A DNA stretch of 64,000 nt from Pleurodeles waltl (taxonomy: Eukaryota > Chordata > Amphibia > Caudata > Salamandridae), in the NCBI RefSeq assembly GCF_031143425.1, contig NC_090448.1:331092177-331156176 (forward strand). The letters are read 5' to 3'. Both the position numbers and the translations under genes were made by a program. Positions 19,423 through 29,929 of this stretch are shown here, in pieces. Below the pieces are notes generated by a model. It was not told where the DNA came from. It searched no databases and was given only the letters and a program-made list of their open reading frames with translations. How positions within the stretch are numbered: the stretch's first letter is position 1; every line of letters starts with the position of its first letter.

Positions 19423-21109
19423 TCAGTGCCCAGCGGGGCTGGGGGTGCTGGGGCCCTCCAGGGCACTGACGCTGGCGGTGGTCTCCGGACCAGTGATGAT
19501 AGTGCTGCCCTCCAGGGTACTGACTCTGGCGGTGGTCTCCGGACCAGTGACGATAGTGCTGCCCTCCAGGGCACTGACTCTGGCGGTGGTCTCCGGACCA
19601 GTGACGATGGGGCTGGTGGTGGCGTCCTGGCCAGTGGGGAGGATGGCGGCCTTCTCCGCCGTGCTGCCCTTACCAGACTTTGGAGACTTCTTCTGCCCCT
19701 TCACCACCTTGCGAGGGGTCACAGTTGACTCGACACTCCCCCCGGGACCCTTGTGGGCGGCTTTGCCGGCAGGAGTCTTCACCTTCTCCCGTCGGGCACT
19801 GTCCAACTTCTGGTGCTTTACAGGGGGTGGACTGGCAGTGCTTTGACTCTGTGTCACACTGGCTGCCCTGGTGGCCGGTGCACTCCACATACCTCTAACA
19901 CGCACCACTGGTACCGGACTTTTTTTGGCTGAGGTGCTAGTATGGGACCTATGAATTGGAGGGGTGGGGGTGGTGGGACAGAGGTCAAGGTTGCTCAGGA
20001 AAAGTTTCTGACGAACACTGGGACGGGTAGCTGGAGGGGGTCTGGGAGTGGATGAAGAGGAGGTGGTTGTAGGAGGTGTAACTTTAGATGATTTGGGTGC
20101 AGGTGCATGTTCTGGAGGCTATCGTGAGGTGGATGGATGTTGGGTGTGTGGGTGTCCGCGTTTGTGTACTTTGGGAGGGGGCGTCACAGACAGACTGGGA
20201 GAGGACACAGGGGACGTGTAAATGATAGTGGGGGTGGTGAGTGCAGGTGAGCGGGGTGTGGTGCTGGGTGTTCTGGTGCGAGTCCTAGTGGCTGTAGTGG
20301 TAGTGCATGCAGGTGAGAGTGTAGACGACACTGGGAGGGAGGAGGGAGACGACGAGGAGGGGGACACAGTGGAGGCAGTGGATGTTGCTGTGTCTGTATG
20401 TGGGTGATGCTTGTGTGAGTGCCTGTGGGATGTGTGGTGCCTATGTTTGCCTGAGCTGCCCTTGTGTGTTGAGGTGTGTGCAGGCTGGTCTGATGGTGTG
20501 CTTGGGATAGGCTGGGGTACAGGGGATTTGGGTCTGGGTGGAGGAAGTTGGAGGGGGGAGGCTAGACACAGGGACAATGGCTTCCATCAGTGCTGAGGCC
20601 AGAGATTGCAGGGTTCGATGATGGGCAGCCTGACCAGAATGAATGCCCTCCAGGAATGCATTAGTGTGTTGCAACTCCCTTTCTACACCCTGGATGGCAT
20701 TCACAATGGTAGACTGCCCAACAGTGAGTGACCTGAGGAGGTCAATGGCCTCCTCACTGAGGGCAGCAGGGGTGACAGGGGCTGATGTGCCTGGGGCGAA
20801 GGTGATGCCCACCCTCCTGGGTGAGCGGGCATGGAGAGAAGGCTGAGGGGCTGCTGGGAGGGCGGTGCTGGTAGGGGGGGGTTGCAGCTGTACCTGTAGA
20901 AGTGGGGGGCACAGATGGTGCTGCCACCACAAGGGAGCTCCCATCGGCAGACGAGTCCATGTCGCTGTTTGCTGATCCGGTGACCGACGTGAAGCTCCCC
21001 TCGCCCTCCATCCCACTGGTGTATTCAGAGTCTGTGGTGTGGCCCTCCATGGCCATGTGGGATGCAGCTCCCTCGTGCTCCGGTGCCACTGTACCTCCGC
21101 CCGATGATG
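19423..21109 (-). pseudogene. Harbinger copy 1 Myb/SANT-like protein 1, exon 3 (long Ser/Pro/Thr-rich tail)
   Basis: Starts at an acceptor (gtgcatcag|CATCATCGG) in phase 1, matching exon 2. It reads SSGGGTVAPEHEGAASHM, an acidic Ser-rich stretch, then APGTSAPVTPAALSEEA, a helical segment (LLRSLTVGQSTIVNAIQGVE) that may be a coiled coil, and a long Ser/Thr/Pro tail ending in three 18-residue repeats (GPETTARVSALEG) encoded by a 54-bp minisatellite at 19445-19605. Breaks: a frameshift in a C-run near 20890, another near 20580, and a TAG (for CAG) at 20119-20121. Copy 2 keeps this exon fully open. Confidence 0.75.
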
Positions 21110-21491
21110 CTGATGCACAAAAGAACAGGGAGGGCACAAAAAGGGGGGGGGGGTGACAGAAGAAAGACAGGTTGAGTGCATGGCTTACCGCTACCGTTGG
21201 CGGACAATACAGACACAGCAGCCCCCTGCACTACGCCGTGCTCTTGGCCTCTACAGATGCAATTCCTGGGATATGGCCTACATGGCTATGAGTGTCATCT
21301 GTCCACATAGATGACACAGGGGCATGTATACCTGTACTTGGCACTCTACAGAGGTGGGGTGGGGGGGCCACAGGGCCATGCCTTACGAAGGGGCCTAGCC
21401 TACGTAACTCGCCCTGGCATAGGGAAACCCACAGCCCTCCTCCCCCACCCAGACCCCTCCACTGCGCGCAAAGTCCGCAGAATGAACTCAC

Positions 21492-21762
21492 CCCCTTGTG
21501 TCTGCTGTGATGCCCTCAAGCGCCCATCCAACTCAGGGTAGGCCACCGCCAGGATCCGGAACATCAGGGGGGTCATGGTGCGACGGGCACCCCTCCCACG
21601 TTGGGAGGCCATCCCCAGCTGAGCCTCTGCCATCTTCTTGCTCCAGCAGCGAATGTCCTCCCATCTTTTACGGCAGTGGGTGCCCCGTCTCTGGTGGACC
21701 CCCAGGGTCCGGACGTCCTTGGCGATGGCACGCCAAATTTCCTTCTTCTGGTGGGCGCTGAC
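21492..21762 (-). CDS. Harbinger copy 1 Myb/SANT-like protein 1, exon 2
   Basis: 271 bp from acceptor (catgtag|GTCAGC) to donor (GGGG|GTGAGT). Encodes VSAHQKKEIWRAIAKDVRTL, then HQRRGTHCRKRWEDI, the second half of a Myb/SANT-like DNA-binding domain with the conserved W..I...V and CRKRW helix. It starts in phase 0 after exon 1 and ends in phase 1, matching exon 3. The exon is fully open. Myb-like partners of Harbinger transposases bind the element ends and import the transposase into the nucleus (family knowledge). Confidence 0.85.
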
Positions 21763-21958
21763 CTACATGACATGTACAGGGGAAGAAGAGAAGTCATTAC
21801 CAACTGCACCGTCGAAGTGAGTGGCCCACATCCCTACCCTTGTCATGTGGCACATGCATTCACACTCCTTCATGGTCGCAGAACTCTGCCCCCTTCCTAC
21901 TGACATCCAGCCCTCTCCACCCAGCATAGCCCATAGAACGTGCTCCCTCTGTACTTAC

Positions 21959-22072
21959 CTGTTGGTCTGGAGGACCGTAGAGTAGCATGTACTGGGGGAG
22001 GACCCCGTCCATGAGCTTCTCCAACTCCTGAGCAGTGAAGGCAGGGGCCCTTTCCCCAGACGCAGCAGCCAT
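21959..22072 (-). CDS. Harbinger copy 1 Myb/SANT-like protein 1, exon 1
   Basis: ATG at 22072 (MAAASGERAPAFTAQELEKL) to donor CAACAG|GTAAGTAC. 38 codons, phase 0. FTAQELEKLMDGVLPQY and LLYGPPDQQ form the first helix and turn of the Myb/SANT-like domain completed by exon 2. Copy 2 has the same exon length and phase. The start is chosen because MAAA is conserved whereas an upstream ATG in copy 2 is CTG here. Confidence 0.85.
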
Positions 22073-22534
22073 TGTCTCTTCCAGACTGAGGTCACAAGAG
22101 CACTTGCAGTGTAGGTCCTCTCCTGTCGAAGATCAGGTATCGAGTGATTGAACAGATAGAAAATGGCGGTCACGTCCGCGGCGGTGACGTCCACGGCAGT
22201 GCGTATCATCACCGCCGGCGCACCTCATCATTGGCCCCTGGGACCCATAGGGTCCAATGTTAACCAATGCAGCATTGCGCTGCGGTCTCCGACCGCCTAC
22301 CGCGACGGTGTACAACGCCAGCGCAGTTACCTCACATCCCATTGTCCCAGTTTAGAGGTCAGGGAGCCACCATTTCAGGGCCCACATGGCTTCATTTACT
22401 ACTGCGTCACACATACCTAAGCCTACACTCAACACACATACAGGAAGAGTTTTGTATTTGGTGTCGTGTTCTGTGTAGCTGTGGGTACATACCTGAGAAT
22501 TTGTTGACTCTGTGGTCGCTGTTGTCCTTTTTAG
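22073..22534. promoter_or_regulatory. Interval between Myb-like gene 1 and transposase exon 2
   Basis: Conserved between the copies (gatagaaaatggcggtcacg, caatgttaaccaatgc, cgccagcgca). It must carry the promoter of the antisense Myb-like gene and ends in the transposase acceptor (polypyrimidine tgttgtccttttt then ag). A conserved ATGGCGGTCACG at about 22162 could be an alternative transposase start, but it lacks the phase match seen for exon 1. Confidence 0.5.
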
Positions 22535-23569
22535 GCACCGTCACCTGGGACATTTGAGGAGATGGCGGAATCCTCCGGTGTACCGACCGCTGGTGGACCT
22601 GTTAACAATGGAGGAGTGACATTTGATCATCACCTACAGGTATGACCGTGCCACAATCCAGGAACTGTGTACCCAGTTGGAGCCAGACCTGATCTCACCA
22701 ATCCGCCATCCCACAGGAATACCCCCTGAAGTGCAGGTGCTATCAGTGCTCCATTTCCTTGCAAGTGGATCATTTCAAACAACAGTGGCCATGGCATCAG
22801 GGATGTCCCAGCCTATGTTTTCCAACGTGTTGTCCAGAGTGTTGTCTGCCCTGCTGAAACACGTGAGGAGCTACATCGTTTTCCCTCAGGTGGAGGATTT
22901 GGCTACAGTTAAAGGTGACTTCTATGCCCTGGGACATATCCCCAACATCATAGGTGCTATTGATGGCACCCATGTAGCTCTGGTCCCCCCCGCAGGAGTG
23001 AACAGGTGTACAGGAACCGGAAGAGTTATCATTCGATGAATGTACAGATGGTATGTTTGGCAGACCAGTACATCTCCCAGGTAAATGCTATGTTCCCTGG
23101 CTCTGTGCATGACGCCTACATCCTGCGAAATAGCAGCATCCCGTACGTGATGGGTCAACTCCAGAGGCACCGTGTGTGGCTATTAAGGGACTCTGGTTAC
23201 CCCAACCTGTCATGGCTATTGACCCCAGTGAGGAATCCCAGGACCAGGGCAGAGGAACGCTACAATGAGGCCCATGGGCGGACTAGGAGGGTGATCGAAC
23301 ACACCTTCGGCCTCCTGAAGGCCAGGTTCAGGTGCCTCCATATGACAGGTGGTTCCCTATTCTACTCACCAAGGAAGGTGTGCCAGATCATCATCGCCTG
23401 CTCGATGCTTCACAATCTTGCTTTGCGACACCAGGTGCCTTTTCTGCAGGAGGATGGTCCAGATGACAGTCTTGTGGCAGCTGTGGAGCCTGTGGACAGT
23501 GATGAGGAGGAAGCTGAGGAAGAAGACATAGACAACAGGGAGTCAGTCATACAGCAATATTTCCAGTGA
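22535..23569 (+). pseudogene. Harbinger copy 1 DDE transposase, exon 2
   Basis: HARBI1-type transposase. Motifs in order: PPVYRPLVDLLTMEE, RATIQELCTQLEPDLISP, the helix-turn-helix-like FLASGSFQTTVAMASGMSQ, then the DDE domain. Its first Asp is in GAIDGTHVALVP (Asp codon 22962-22964), the second in FPGSVHDAYILRNS, and the Glu in RRVIEHTFGLLKARFRCLH. A C-terminal LHNLALRHQVP and an acidic tail (DEEEAEEEDIDN) end it at 23569. Two breaks: TGA at 22617-22619 where copy 2 has CGA (Arg), and a 1-base loss near 22995-23000 after VPPAG. Catalytic residues are intact. Confidence 0.92.
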
Positions 23570-23837
23570 CACACAGGTGAGAAATTTTTTTTTACTATTA
23601 CATTCACTTTCACACTTCTACCTCTATCCTGTCTGTCAATTAGAAGCAGTATTTGGTAACTGAGTTGTACATTTCCATTACGGTTTCACAGGTGTGGTTA
23701 CCAACGTGTGTCATCTGCTTGATGTGTGACATAGGTATGTTGGCATTACATTTGAAAACGCATTTTGTCACTGTCATTGCTAATACACATTTTCAAAATC
23801 AGAGACTGACTCCAGATTGTTTTGTGGTTCAAGGGTG

Positions 23838-23843
23838 TTTATT
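23838..23843 (-). terminator. Polyadenylation signal for Myb/SANT-like gene 2 (copy 1)
   Basis: Minus-strand AATAAA (ttcaataaacaccc) about 190 bases past the stop of the minus-strand gene at 24030. Copy 2 has the equivalent AATAAA at 45910-45915. It separates the convergent transposase and Myb-like 2 genes. Confidence 0.6.
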
Positions 23844-24029
23844 GAAGTGCTAATTATTGGAGGGGGTGGCAAAATGGTGATGGGTGATGGTGGAGGAATG
23901 TCCATGGCAGAATCCAGTCTATTAGTCTCACAGGTGCACTGCCCATATGGGCATAGGAAGTGGAGCTGGGTCAGTTCCAATCTGGACAGGGTAACATAGT
24001 GGGACAGTGGGATGACAATCAGGGTGGTA

Positions 24030-24853
24030 TCATTTCCTGGCCGGGGTCTTGTCATCTTGCTCTGTCCTGTTCCTGGATCTCAGGGACCGCTTGCGGGGTG
24101 GTTCTCCGTCTGCAGGGGGTGGGGTGCTGGTGTGGTGGTCCTGTGGCGGGGCGTCCTGTCCACTAGCGCAGGCGGAGGTGGTGGGCAGTTTATCGTCCAG
24201 GCTAGTGTCAGGGGCCCCTTGGAGTGCCACGGTGTCCCTCATGGTCTTTTGTATGTCCTTCAGCACCCCTACAATGGTGCCCAGGGCGGAGCTGATGGTT
24301 CTGAGCTCCTCCCTGAACCCCAAATACTGTTCCTCCTGCAGGCGCTGGGTCTCCTGAAACTTGGCCAGGACCGTAGCCATCGTCTCCTGGGAGTGGTGGT
24401 ATGCTCCCATGATGGAGGAGAGGGCCTCGTGGAGAGTGGGTTCCCTTGGCCTGTCCGCCCCCTGTCGCACAGCAGCCCTCCCAGTTCCCCTGTGTTCCTG
24501 TGCCTCCGTCCCCTGGACCGTGTGCCCACCACCACTGCCCCCAGGTCCCTGTTGTTGTTGGGGTGGTGGGTTATCCTGGGTTCCCTATAGTGGTGGACAC
24601 ACAGCTGATTGACATGTCCTGGGGACGGAGGTATGGGCCTGCTGGGTGGGTGCTGTGCTGGTGTTACCAGAGGGTGGAAGGTCAGTGTTGGGTTGTGCCT
24701 GTGCAAGGGGAACCGACTGTCCCGAGGCCCACGATGCTCCGGGCTGGTCATCTGGATCCAGTTGGCCAGAGCTGCTGTTGTCACTGTGGGCCTCTTCTGT
24801 GGGTGGAGTGGAGATGTCTGGACCCTCCTGTCTGGTGACGTTATGTAGTGGTC
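24030..24853 (-). pseudogene. Harbinger copy 1 Myb/SANT-like protein 2, exon 2
   Basis: Starts at acceptor ataccccctacag|GACC in phase 1, matching exon 1. An acidic/Ser-rich region (EEAHSDNSSSGQLDPDDQPG) leads to a TAG at 24585-24587, which is CAG in copy 2. The frame then continues QQQGPGGSG, LHEALSSIMGAYHHSQETMA, a helical segment (AKFQETQRLQEEQYLGFREE) likely to be a coiled coil, and a basic C-terminus (PPRKRSLRSRNR) that resembles a nuclear localisation signal, ending at 24030. One nonsense mutation is the only break seen. Confidence 0.78.
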
Positions 24854-25178
24854 CTGTAGGGGTATAAGAGCATGATTATTGCATGTGTGTGTGTCATGGT
24901 GTGCAATGGGTAGGTGTGCGTGTACCCCAGTGCAAGCATTCCTGTGTGGGGGCTTGTGTGATGATGGTTGGGTGGGTGTTATGGGTATGTGCAGTCAGCA
25001 TGCTTTAGTGATGGGTGTCCATGCTTAGTTGTGTCATGCAGGGCTTGGTGTTGGGATGTGTGGTTTGTGTTATTAGTACATTAGTGAGGAGTTGGAGTGA
25101 TAGGGAAGGGGGTGAGGGTGGGGGTGTGTGATAGCATGCAGGTAGGGTGGGGGATATGATAGTTAAGATTTGACTTAC

Positions 25179-25557
25179 CAGTGTCCATTCCTCCACCGAC
25201 TGCTCCGAGGCCCTCTGGATGCATGATGGTCAAGACCTGCTCCTCCCATGTTGTTAGTTGTGGGGGAGGAGGTGGGGGTCCGCCGCTAGTCCGCTGAATC
25301 GCAATGTTGTGCCTGGAGACCACTGAAAGCACCTTCCCCCGTAGGTCGTTCCACCTCTCCCTGATATCCTCCCGATTTCTTGGATGCTGTCCCACAGCGT
25401 TGACCCTGTCCACGATTCTTCTCCATAGCTCCATCTTCCTGGCTATGGAGGTGTGCTGCACCTGTGATCCAAATAGCTGTGGCTCTACCCGTACGATTTC
25501 CTCCACCATGACCCTGAGCTCCTCCTCGGAAAACCTGGGGTGTCTTTGGTGTGACAT
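25179..25557 (-). CDS. Harbinger copy 1 Myb/SANT-like protein 2, exon 1
   Basis: ATG at 25557-25555 (MSHQRHPRFSEEELRVMVEE) to donor ACTG|GTAAGTC, 379 bp, ending in phase 1. It encodes a second, distinct Myb/SANT-like DNA-binding domain: FSEEELRVMVEEIV, then MELWRRIVDRVNAVG and REDIRERWNDLRGKV, followed by a Pro-rich linker and WEEQVLTIMHPEG. The trihelix pattern W..I...V then RW.DLR is the family signature. Copy 2 has an exon of identical length and phase. Its role beside the first Myb-like gene is unknown; one may bind DNA and the other may act as an import or assembly partner (inference). Confidence 0.85.
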
Positions 25558-26148
25558 GGGGTGGTGTAGGTGATGTGTGGGGTGGTGTATGTGTTGATGA
25601 GTGTGGTGGTGTGTGGTGTTTTGAGCGTGGATGTTGTATGGGTGATGGTGTTGTGTGCCTCTGTGTGGTGGGGTTGTCTATTGCTGTGGTCTCTGTCTGT
25701 CACCTTCGTCTATAGTTTTTGGTCGTAGGGGTTTGTGGGTGATATGGGTGTGTTTTATATTGTGTTGGGTGTGTGGGAGTGGTGTTTGTATGTGTATCAG
25801 GTGTGTGTATTTTGAATTGTCCAATGTGGCGGTGTTTTGGAGATGTGTGTGTATTTTGAGCGCAGCGGTGTGTACCGCCAATGGAATACCGCGGTTGAAA
25901 GACCGCCGCGTGGATTCGTGGATCGTGATAGCATGGGCGTATTTCTGTTGGCGTGACGGTGGAGGAATTGTTTTCGCCAGTTTATCACTGACCTTTGTTG
26001 TGGCGGACTTTTGTGGGTGTCTGAATTTCGGCGGATTCCGTGCTGTGGGTCATAATAGCTGTGGCAGAATTCCGCGGCCGTGGCGGTGTATTGGCAATCT
26101 TCTGCACGGCGGTAAGCGGCTTTTACCGCCAATGTTGTAATGACCCCC
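25558..26148. promoter_or_regulatory. Right subterminal region and terminal inverted repeat, copy 1
   Basis: GT/TG-rich tracts (25560-25860) upstream of the minus-strand Myb-like gene 2, then a subterminal block rich in accgcc, ggcgg and gcggt (25860-26120), conserved in copy 2, ending in the inverted terminus AATGACCCCC. Probably holds the gene 2 promoter and transposase or Myb binding sites. Confidence 0.6.
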
Positions 26149-27643
26149 AAAGTACCAAATCATAAAAGAAGTATGTCACTAGCAGTGATCACATCAACCA
26201 TAAAGGCACAATTTACATATAACAACAAAAAAAAAAGTATGAATTGTGAATTGCGTGCATCACTCTTAAATTAATATTTTAATGACTTTCTAAAGGGTTT
26301 AAAATAGTGGACGGCAATAAAGGAGTTTAAATACGAAGGGGGGGAGGGACCGGGAGGTTTATATGGTCCAGTGTACAGTCTCCCACTATAAGTGATATAA
26401 ACAAAGGTACACTGTTCCAACCTACTCTAACTTACTAGGAGACCTGATGTCTCAGGAGCAAGAGCCCTCAAGCATCACAATGGATAACTGGCATCATCAT
26501 CGGGAATGCTCCACGCCAGGCCGGCGCTGCAACGCCTGACAGGCTCCCCGGTAGGGGGCTCTAAGCTGTGCTGTTCCGATAGTGACTGGTGGGTTCAAAC
26601 TATACAGACCAAGGTGCCTACATCCAGGCACCAGCACCGGTGGAGAGAACAGAAAATAAGTAAATTAAAATTGGTTATTCATCCCACAATACACATCATA
26701 ATTTTAATCAGTTCAAAAGACGATGAAGACCAAGATTAAAAACGAACAGGAAAGTAACAAATTAAGTTATAATGCTCAATTACTTTCAAAGAGCAAAAAG
26801 CCACAGAGGACTACAACTATTATGGTGCCTCTAAACTAGGGTCAACATGTTTTGCGTCTTGCGGTTCAACCGGATCCATTGACGCTTCATCAGGACCAAA
26901 AATAAACACCTCTTCTCCAAATAATACAAGAAAATCAAAAATGAAAAAAACTAATTTAGGATAGAAAAGCAGTCACTTACGTAAAGCAAACTGGCTAAGT
27001 CAAAGGAAGGTCACCCTAGAAGACAAAAAAGTAAAAACACCAAGGGTACCCAAATTGTGGTTACAAGGGTGCATTCGTGAAATACATGTGTTATGGGTCA
27101 GTGTGAAAAGTACATAAAGCTGAAGTTTGTGAAACTATATTGGGACTGGCAACCCAGACACAGCACCTGCTAAGATCTATGTCCTTGATGTTTGATATTC
27201 TGAAAATCTTTAGAAAAGGGCTGCAAATGAGACGTCACATAATGAGAAAGAGGGAAGCGGTGAAGCTGGGTAGAGCTGGTGAGAAATACAGTGCTTGGTT
27301 GGGAATTATGGATTTTCTGCTTTTCTCAACTTTGTTTATGAAACACTTTTAAAATTGGATGTACTCTTCCTTTGATTGTTTCAGGGAAACAAGGGAGATG
27401 TATGTGGGTATTTTTAGGCCAGTAGTGACCTTAAATACGTCCCGGGACATTTAGTGGGTTTGTCATTTTTGGTTTAGTTTTGAATTGGCATTAGTTTTGG
27501 TGTGTCTCCTTTTGGGCCAGATTAAGCTTTTTCCGTGGAAATGTGTTTTTCTCTTCATTTCTCATCTCTTCATCTGAGTTCTTGCTTAAATTCAGGAGGT
27601 CCTGGGAAAAACATTTTGTGTTTGTCAGTTGAATGCAGATGGG
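26149..27643. other. Unassigned stretch with a dispersed repeat piece
   Basis: No gene supported. 26450-26560 (agagccctcaagcatcac, gccaggccggcgctgcaac, gcctgacaggctcccc) resembles 54280-54390, so it is part of a dispersed repeat. At 26848-26900 acatgttttgcgtcttgcgg and gacgcttcatcaggacc look like the reverse complement of a common retroelement 3' motif. The remainder, including 26950-27643, shows nothing I recognise. Confidence 0.4.
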
Positions 27644-29671
27644 ACATTGTGAGTGAACAGAGCAGCCATTTTAATGTACGTGCTGGACACTGGTCCACAC
27701 GAGTCCCCCAGCAACATAAAGTCTACTCTGAACCCTGTGTTGTTCAGTATCAAGCAACTCAGAAGGATAAATCAAAACTGGTACCAGTACTGGATTTATT
27801 ATAAAATGTACCCATGGGTCACCTTAGAGGTGCCCCCTGCAAAAGCCAACTATCCTAGCTTGATTGCTGAGTGGTTCCAGCTAGCCTGCCACATCCTGGC
27901 AGCCAATACACAAACCTTGTGGGAGAGCCCTGTCTCTCTGGTTTGTAAAACAATGCCCTACCTGAGTAGAGAAGCTAACACCCCTCCTCCCTCAGGAATG
28001 TGCCCTGCCCCGACAGTGGGCTTCAAAGGGCTACTGCCCTTGAAACTCGATCCCCGGCCCTGCTGCTAGCAGCAGATGGCCTCCCCTTTACAAACCCCCA
28101 CTTTTGGATGGAGCAAAGGCAGGAACCACACAAAGGGTAGGAGGAGTGGCCTCACCTAGCATGCACCACCTCTAAGGTGCAGCCAACGAAGTGGACCCTC
28201 AAATTCAGTTTCCTCCATCTTGGAATGGAGGAAAATAGCCATTTAGAATCAGGGTAGTGACCCTTCCCACAGGAAGTGGTCAGTGTAGTCACCTCAGGGT
28301 AAGTGTCTCATTGGACACTGCCAGGTTCCCCCTAAAACGCCCACTAAATTCAGTATCTAGTAAGACCCCCAGACCAAGAAATCAGATTCATCAGGAAGAA
28401 AAGAAGCCAGAACAAAAGAACCCGAGAGCACGAGAACACAGGACCTGCTGCACCAGAAGAGGCTCCAAGACTCTGGACAATCGCCGCTGCAGGGGAGTTG
28501 ACAGCTGGACCTACCTCAAAAGACCCAAAAGACCTCCATGCTTCACAAATAACCTGGGATCTCCCTCCTGAGTGGAGGCACCACTCAAGAACCAAAAGAA
28601 TCCAGCAAGAACCAGCAAACCAGGGAGGGTCAGATCCCTGACTGGCCGATATCTCCGCAACCGGAAGTTGCAGCTGGACCCGACAACACACTGACGACAG
28701 CCAAGATGAGACCCACAAGCATGCCACGTTTGGTGGCACTGTGCCCTCCAGTGGCCAAGTAACGTAAATACCCTGAGTACAGGTCAGCTGACGTCGGACA
28801 ACCAGAAAAACAGCTTCCTCTGAGTTGAAAAAGGATTAGGAGGAAGCCCCAGTCAAGGGACTTAAGGAACATCCTGGACCTCCCACCAGAGTGCCCCTGT
28901 TGTCCTGTAATCAGCCCTCAAATAGACTCACCTCTAGCTCCAAAGAGCTCCATTGCGCACAGCTCCTGGATCACCAACTCGCCCTGCATCCGGCTGCCCT
29001 GCGCCTTGCAATGAGGAACCAGCTGTGCTCCATGGGTCCCTAACCTCTCACGACCTCGACAGCCCAAGGGGACCCCAAGACATCACTTTTAAGTCTGCAA
29101 CCCATCTCCTTTTCCCAGTGGCCCCTCCAAGTGGCCCTGTACATGTGCCAAGAGACATTCCATCTCTGATCCTGCCAGAACCGGGAGCCACCCAAGGCTC
29201 TCCAGCTGGCACAGCATGCCCACTGACTGCTTCGACGATCCTGCAAAAGAAGAGACTGGTTACCCAACTGTGCGATTTTTAATACATTTTTAGATGACTG
29301 CCTATTGATTCCTATGGTGCGTAATTTAGCATAGAAAAACTAGCTTTATTAAAACTTTGAAAAATCATAACTTAAAAAGTACTTAAGGTAACTTAACCAT
29401 CTTGGTATTAAAAATTATATACAAATCTGAAGTATTATTATAAATTCTTGTCTCAAGTTATTCATTGAGTGTGTGTGGTGCATGACTGATAATGTGAGTA
29501 CAACAAGTGCTTAGCACATCTCCTGGATTAGCCTAATTGCTCGACCAGCTACGGCATACATTGGAGTATTAGGTGATCTGATTTTTGCCTCTGGAAACCA
29601 ATGTGTGATTGCCTCGACCCCCTCACAGTGTGCCTAGTTTTGCACACTACATAGAGGGCCAGCCTCCTACA
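27644..29671 (+). repeat. Element D 5' LTR, missing its first ~480 bp
   Basis: The left end joins unrelated sequence at about 27644. The right end ...gccagcctcctaca precedes the primer-binding site. Long, with no TATA box that I can place. Confidence 0.7.
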
Positions 29672-29673
29672 TT

Positions 29674-29693
29674 TGGTGTATCAGGGGTGGGAT
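29674..29693 (+). promoter_or_regulatory. Element D primer-binding site, tRNA type
   Basis: TGGTGTATCAGGGGTGGGAT two bases after the LTR end. It begins with the TGG complementary to tRNA CCA and resembles the Leu-tRNA sites used by many vertebrate gypsy elements, with changes. This contrasts with the self-priming site of the chromovirus. Confidence 0.55.
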
Positions 29694-29929
29694 AAAGATT
29701 TTGTATTTGCTGACACCACTTTGTCAATTTTGTGAGCACACGGATAGCTCTCCAAATTGCCTTTAGTTTATTCTTTATTGATATTCTAATTGGCTAACAT
29801 TTTTTGCAAATTTTTAAAATAATTGTTAGGTCACTACAATTCTAGCAAAAAGTTTTAAAAGTCTTTACTATAATTGGCCTATCCAAAAAGGGGAAATCTA
29901 CATTACTAAAAAACTTTAGTAAATTAATT

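Larger units (their letters stand above)
18014..22534 (+). other. Transposase intron of copy 1, hosting an antisense gene
   Basis: A 4.5-kb interval from donor GTGAGT to acceptor tgtcctttttag. It contains three blocks of tandem repeats and all of Myb/SANT-like gene 1 on the opposite strand. The splice is inferred from phase and from conservation in copy 2, not from RNA. Confidence 0.6.
17602..26148 (+). mobile_element. PIF/Harbinger DNA transposon, copy 1 (three-gene type)
   Basis: 8.5 kb with terminal inverted repeats GGGGGTCATTACAAC at the left and, reversed, at the right (…GTTGTAATGACCCCC), both followed inward by TGGCGG. The flanking 3-mers are ATA and AAA, so the target duplication is not clean. 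It holds, left to right: transposase exon 1 (+), intronic tandem repeats, Myb/SANT-like gene 1 (-) inside the transposase intron, transposase exon 2 (+), and Myb/SANT-like gene 2 (-). Copy 2 at 39538-48232 has the same plan. All three genes here carry disabling changes, but DDE residues are kept. Confidence 0.95.

Noticed and set aside
18950..19846. Long plus-strand open frame of 298 codons rich in Ala/Val/Leu/Cys
   Set aside because: It is the antisense shadow of the minus-strand Myb-like exon and its minisatellites. The minus frame matches copy 2, the plus frame does not.
22162..22190. Conserved ATGGCGGTCACG as the transposase start
   Set aside because: No good donor in a phase that meets exon 2. 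Exon 1 at 17931 gives the correct phase, a consensus donor and a Harbinger-like N-terminus. Kept only as an alternative.
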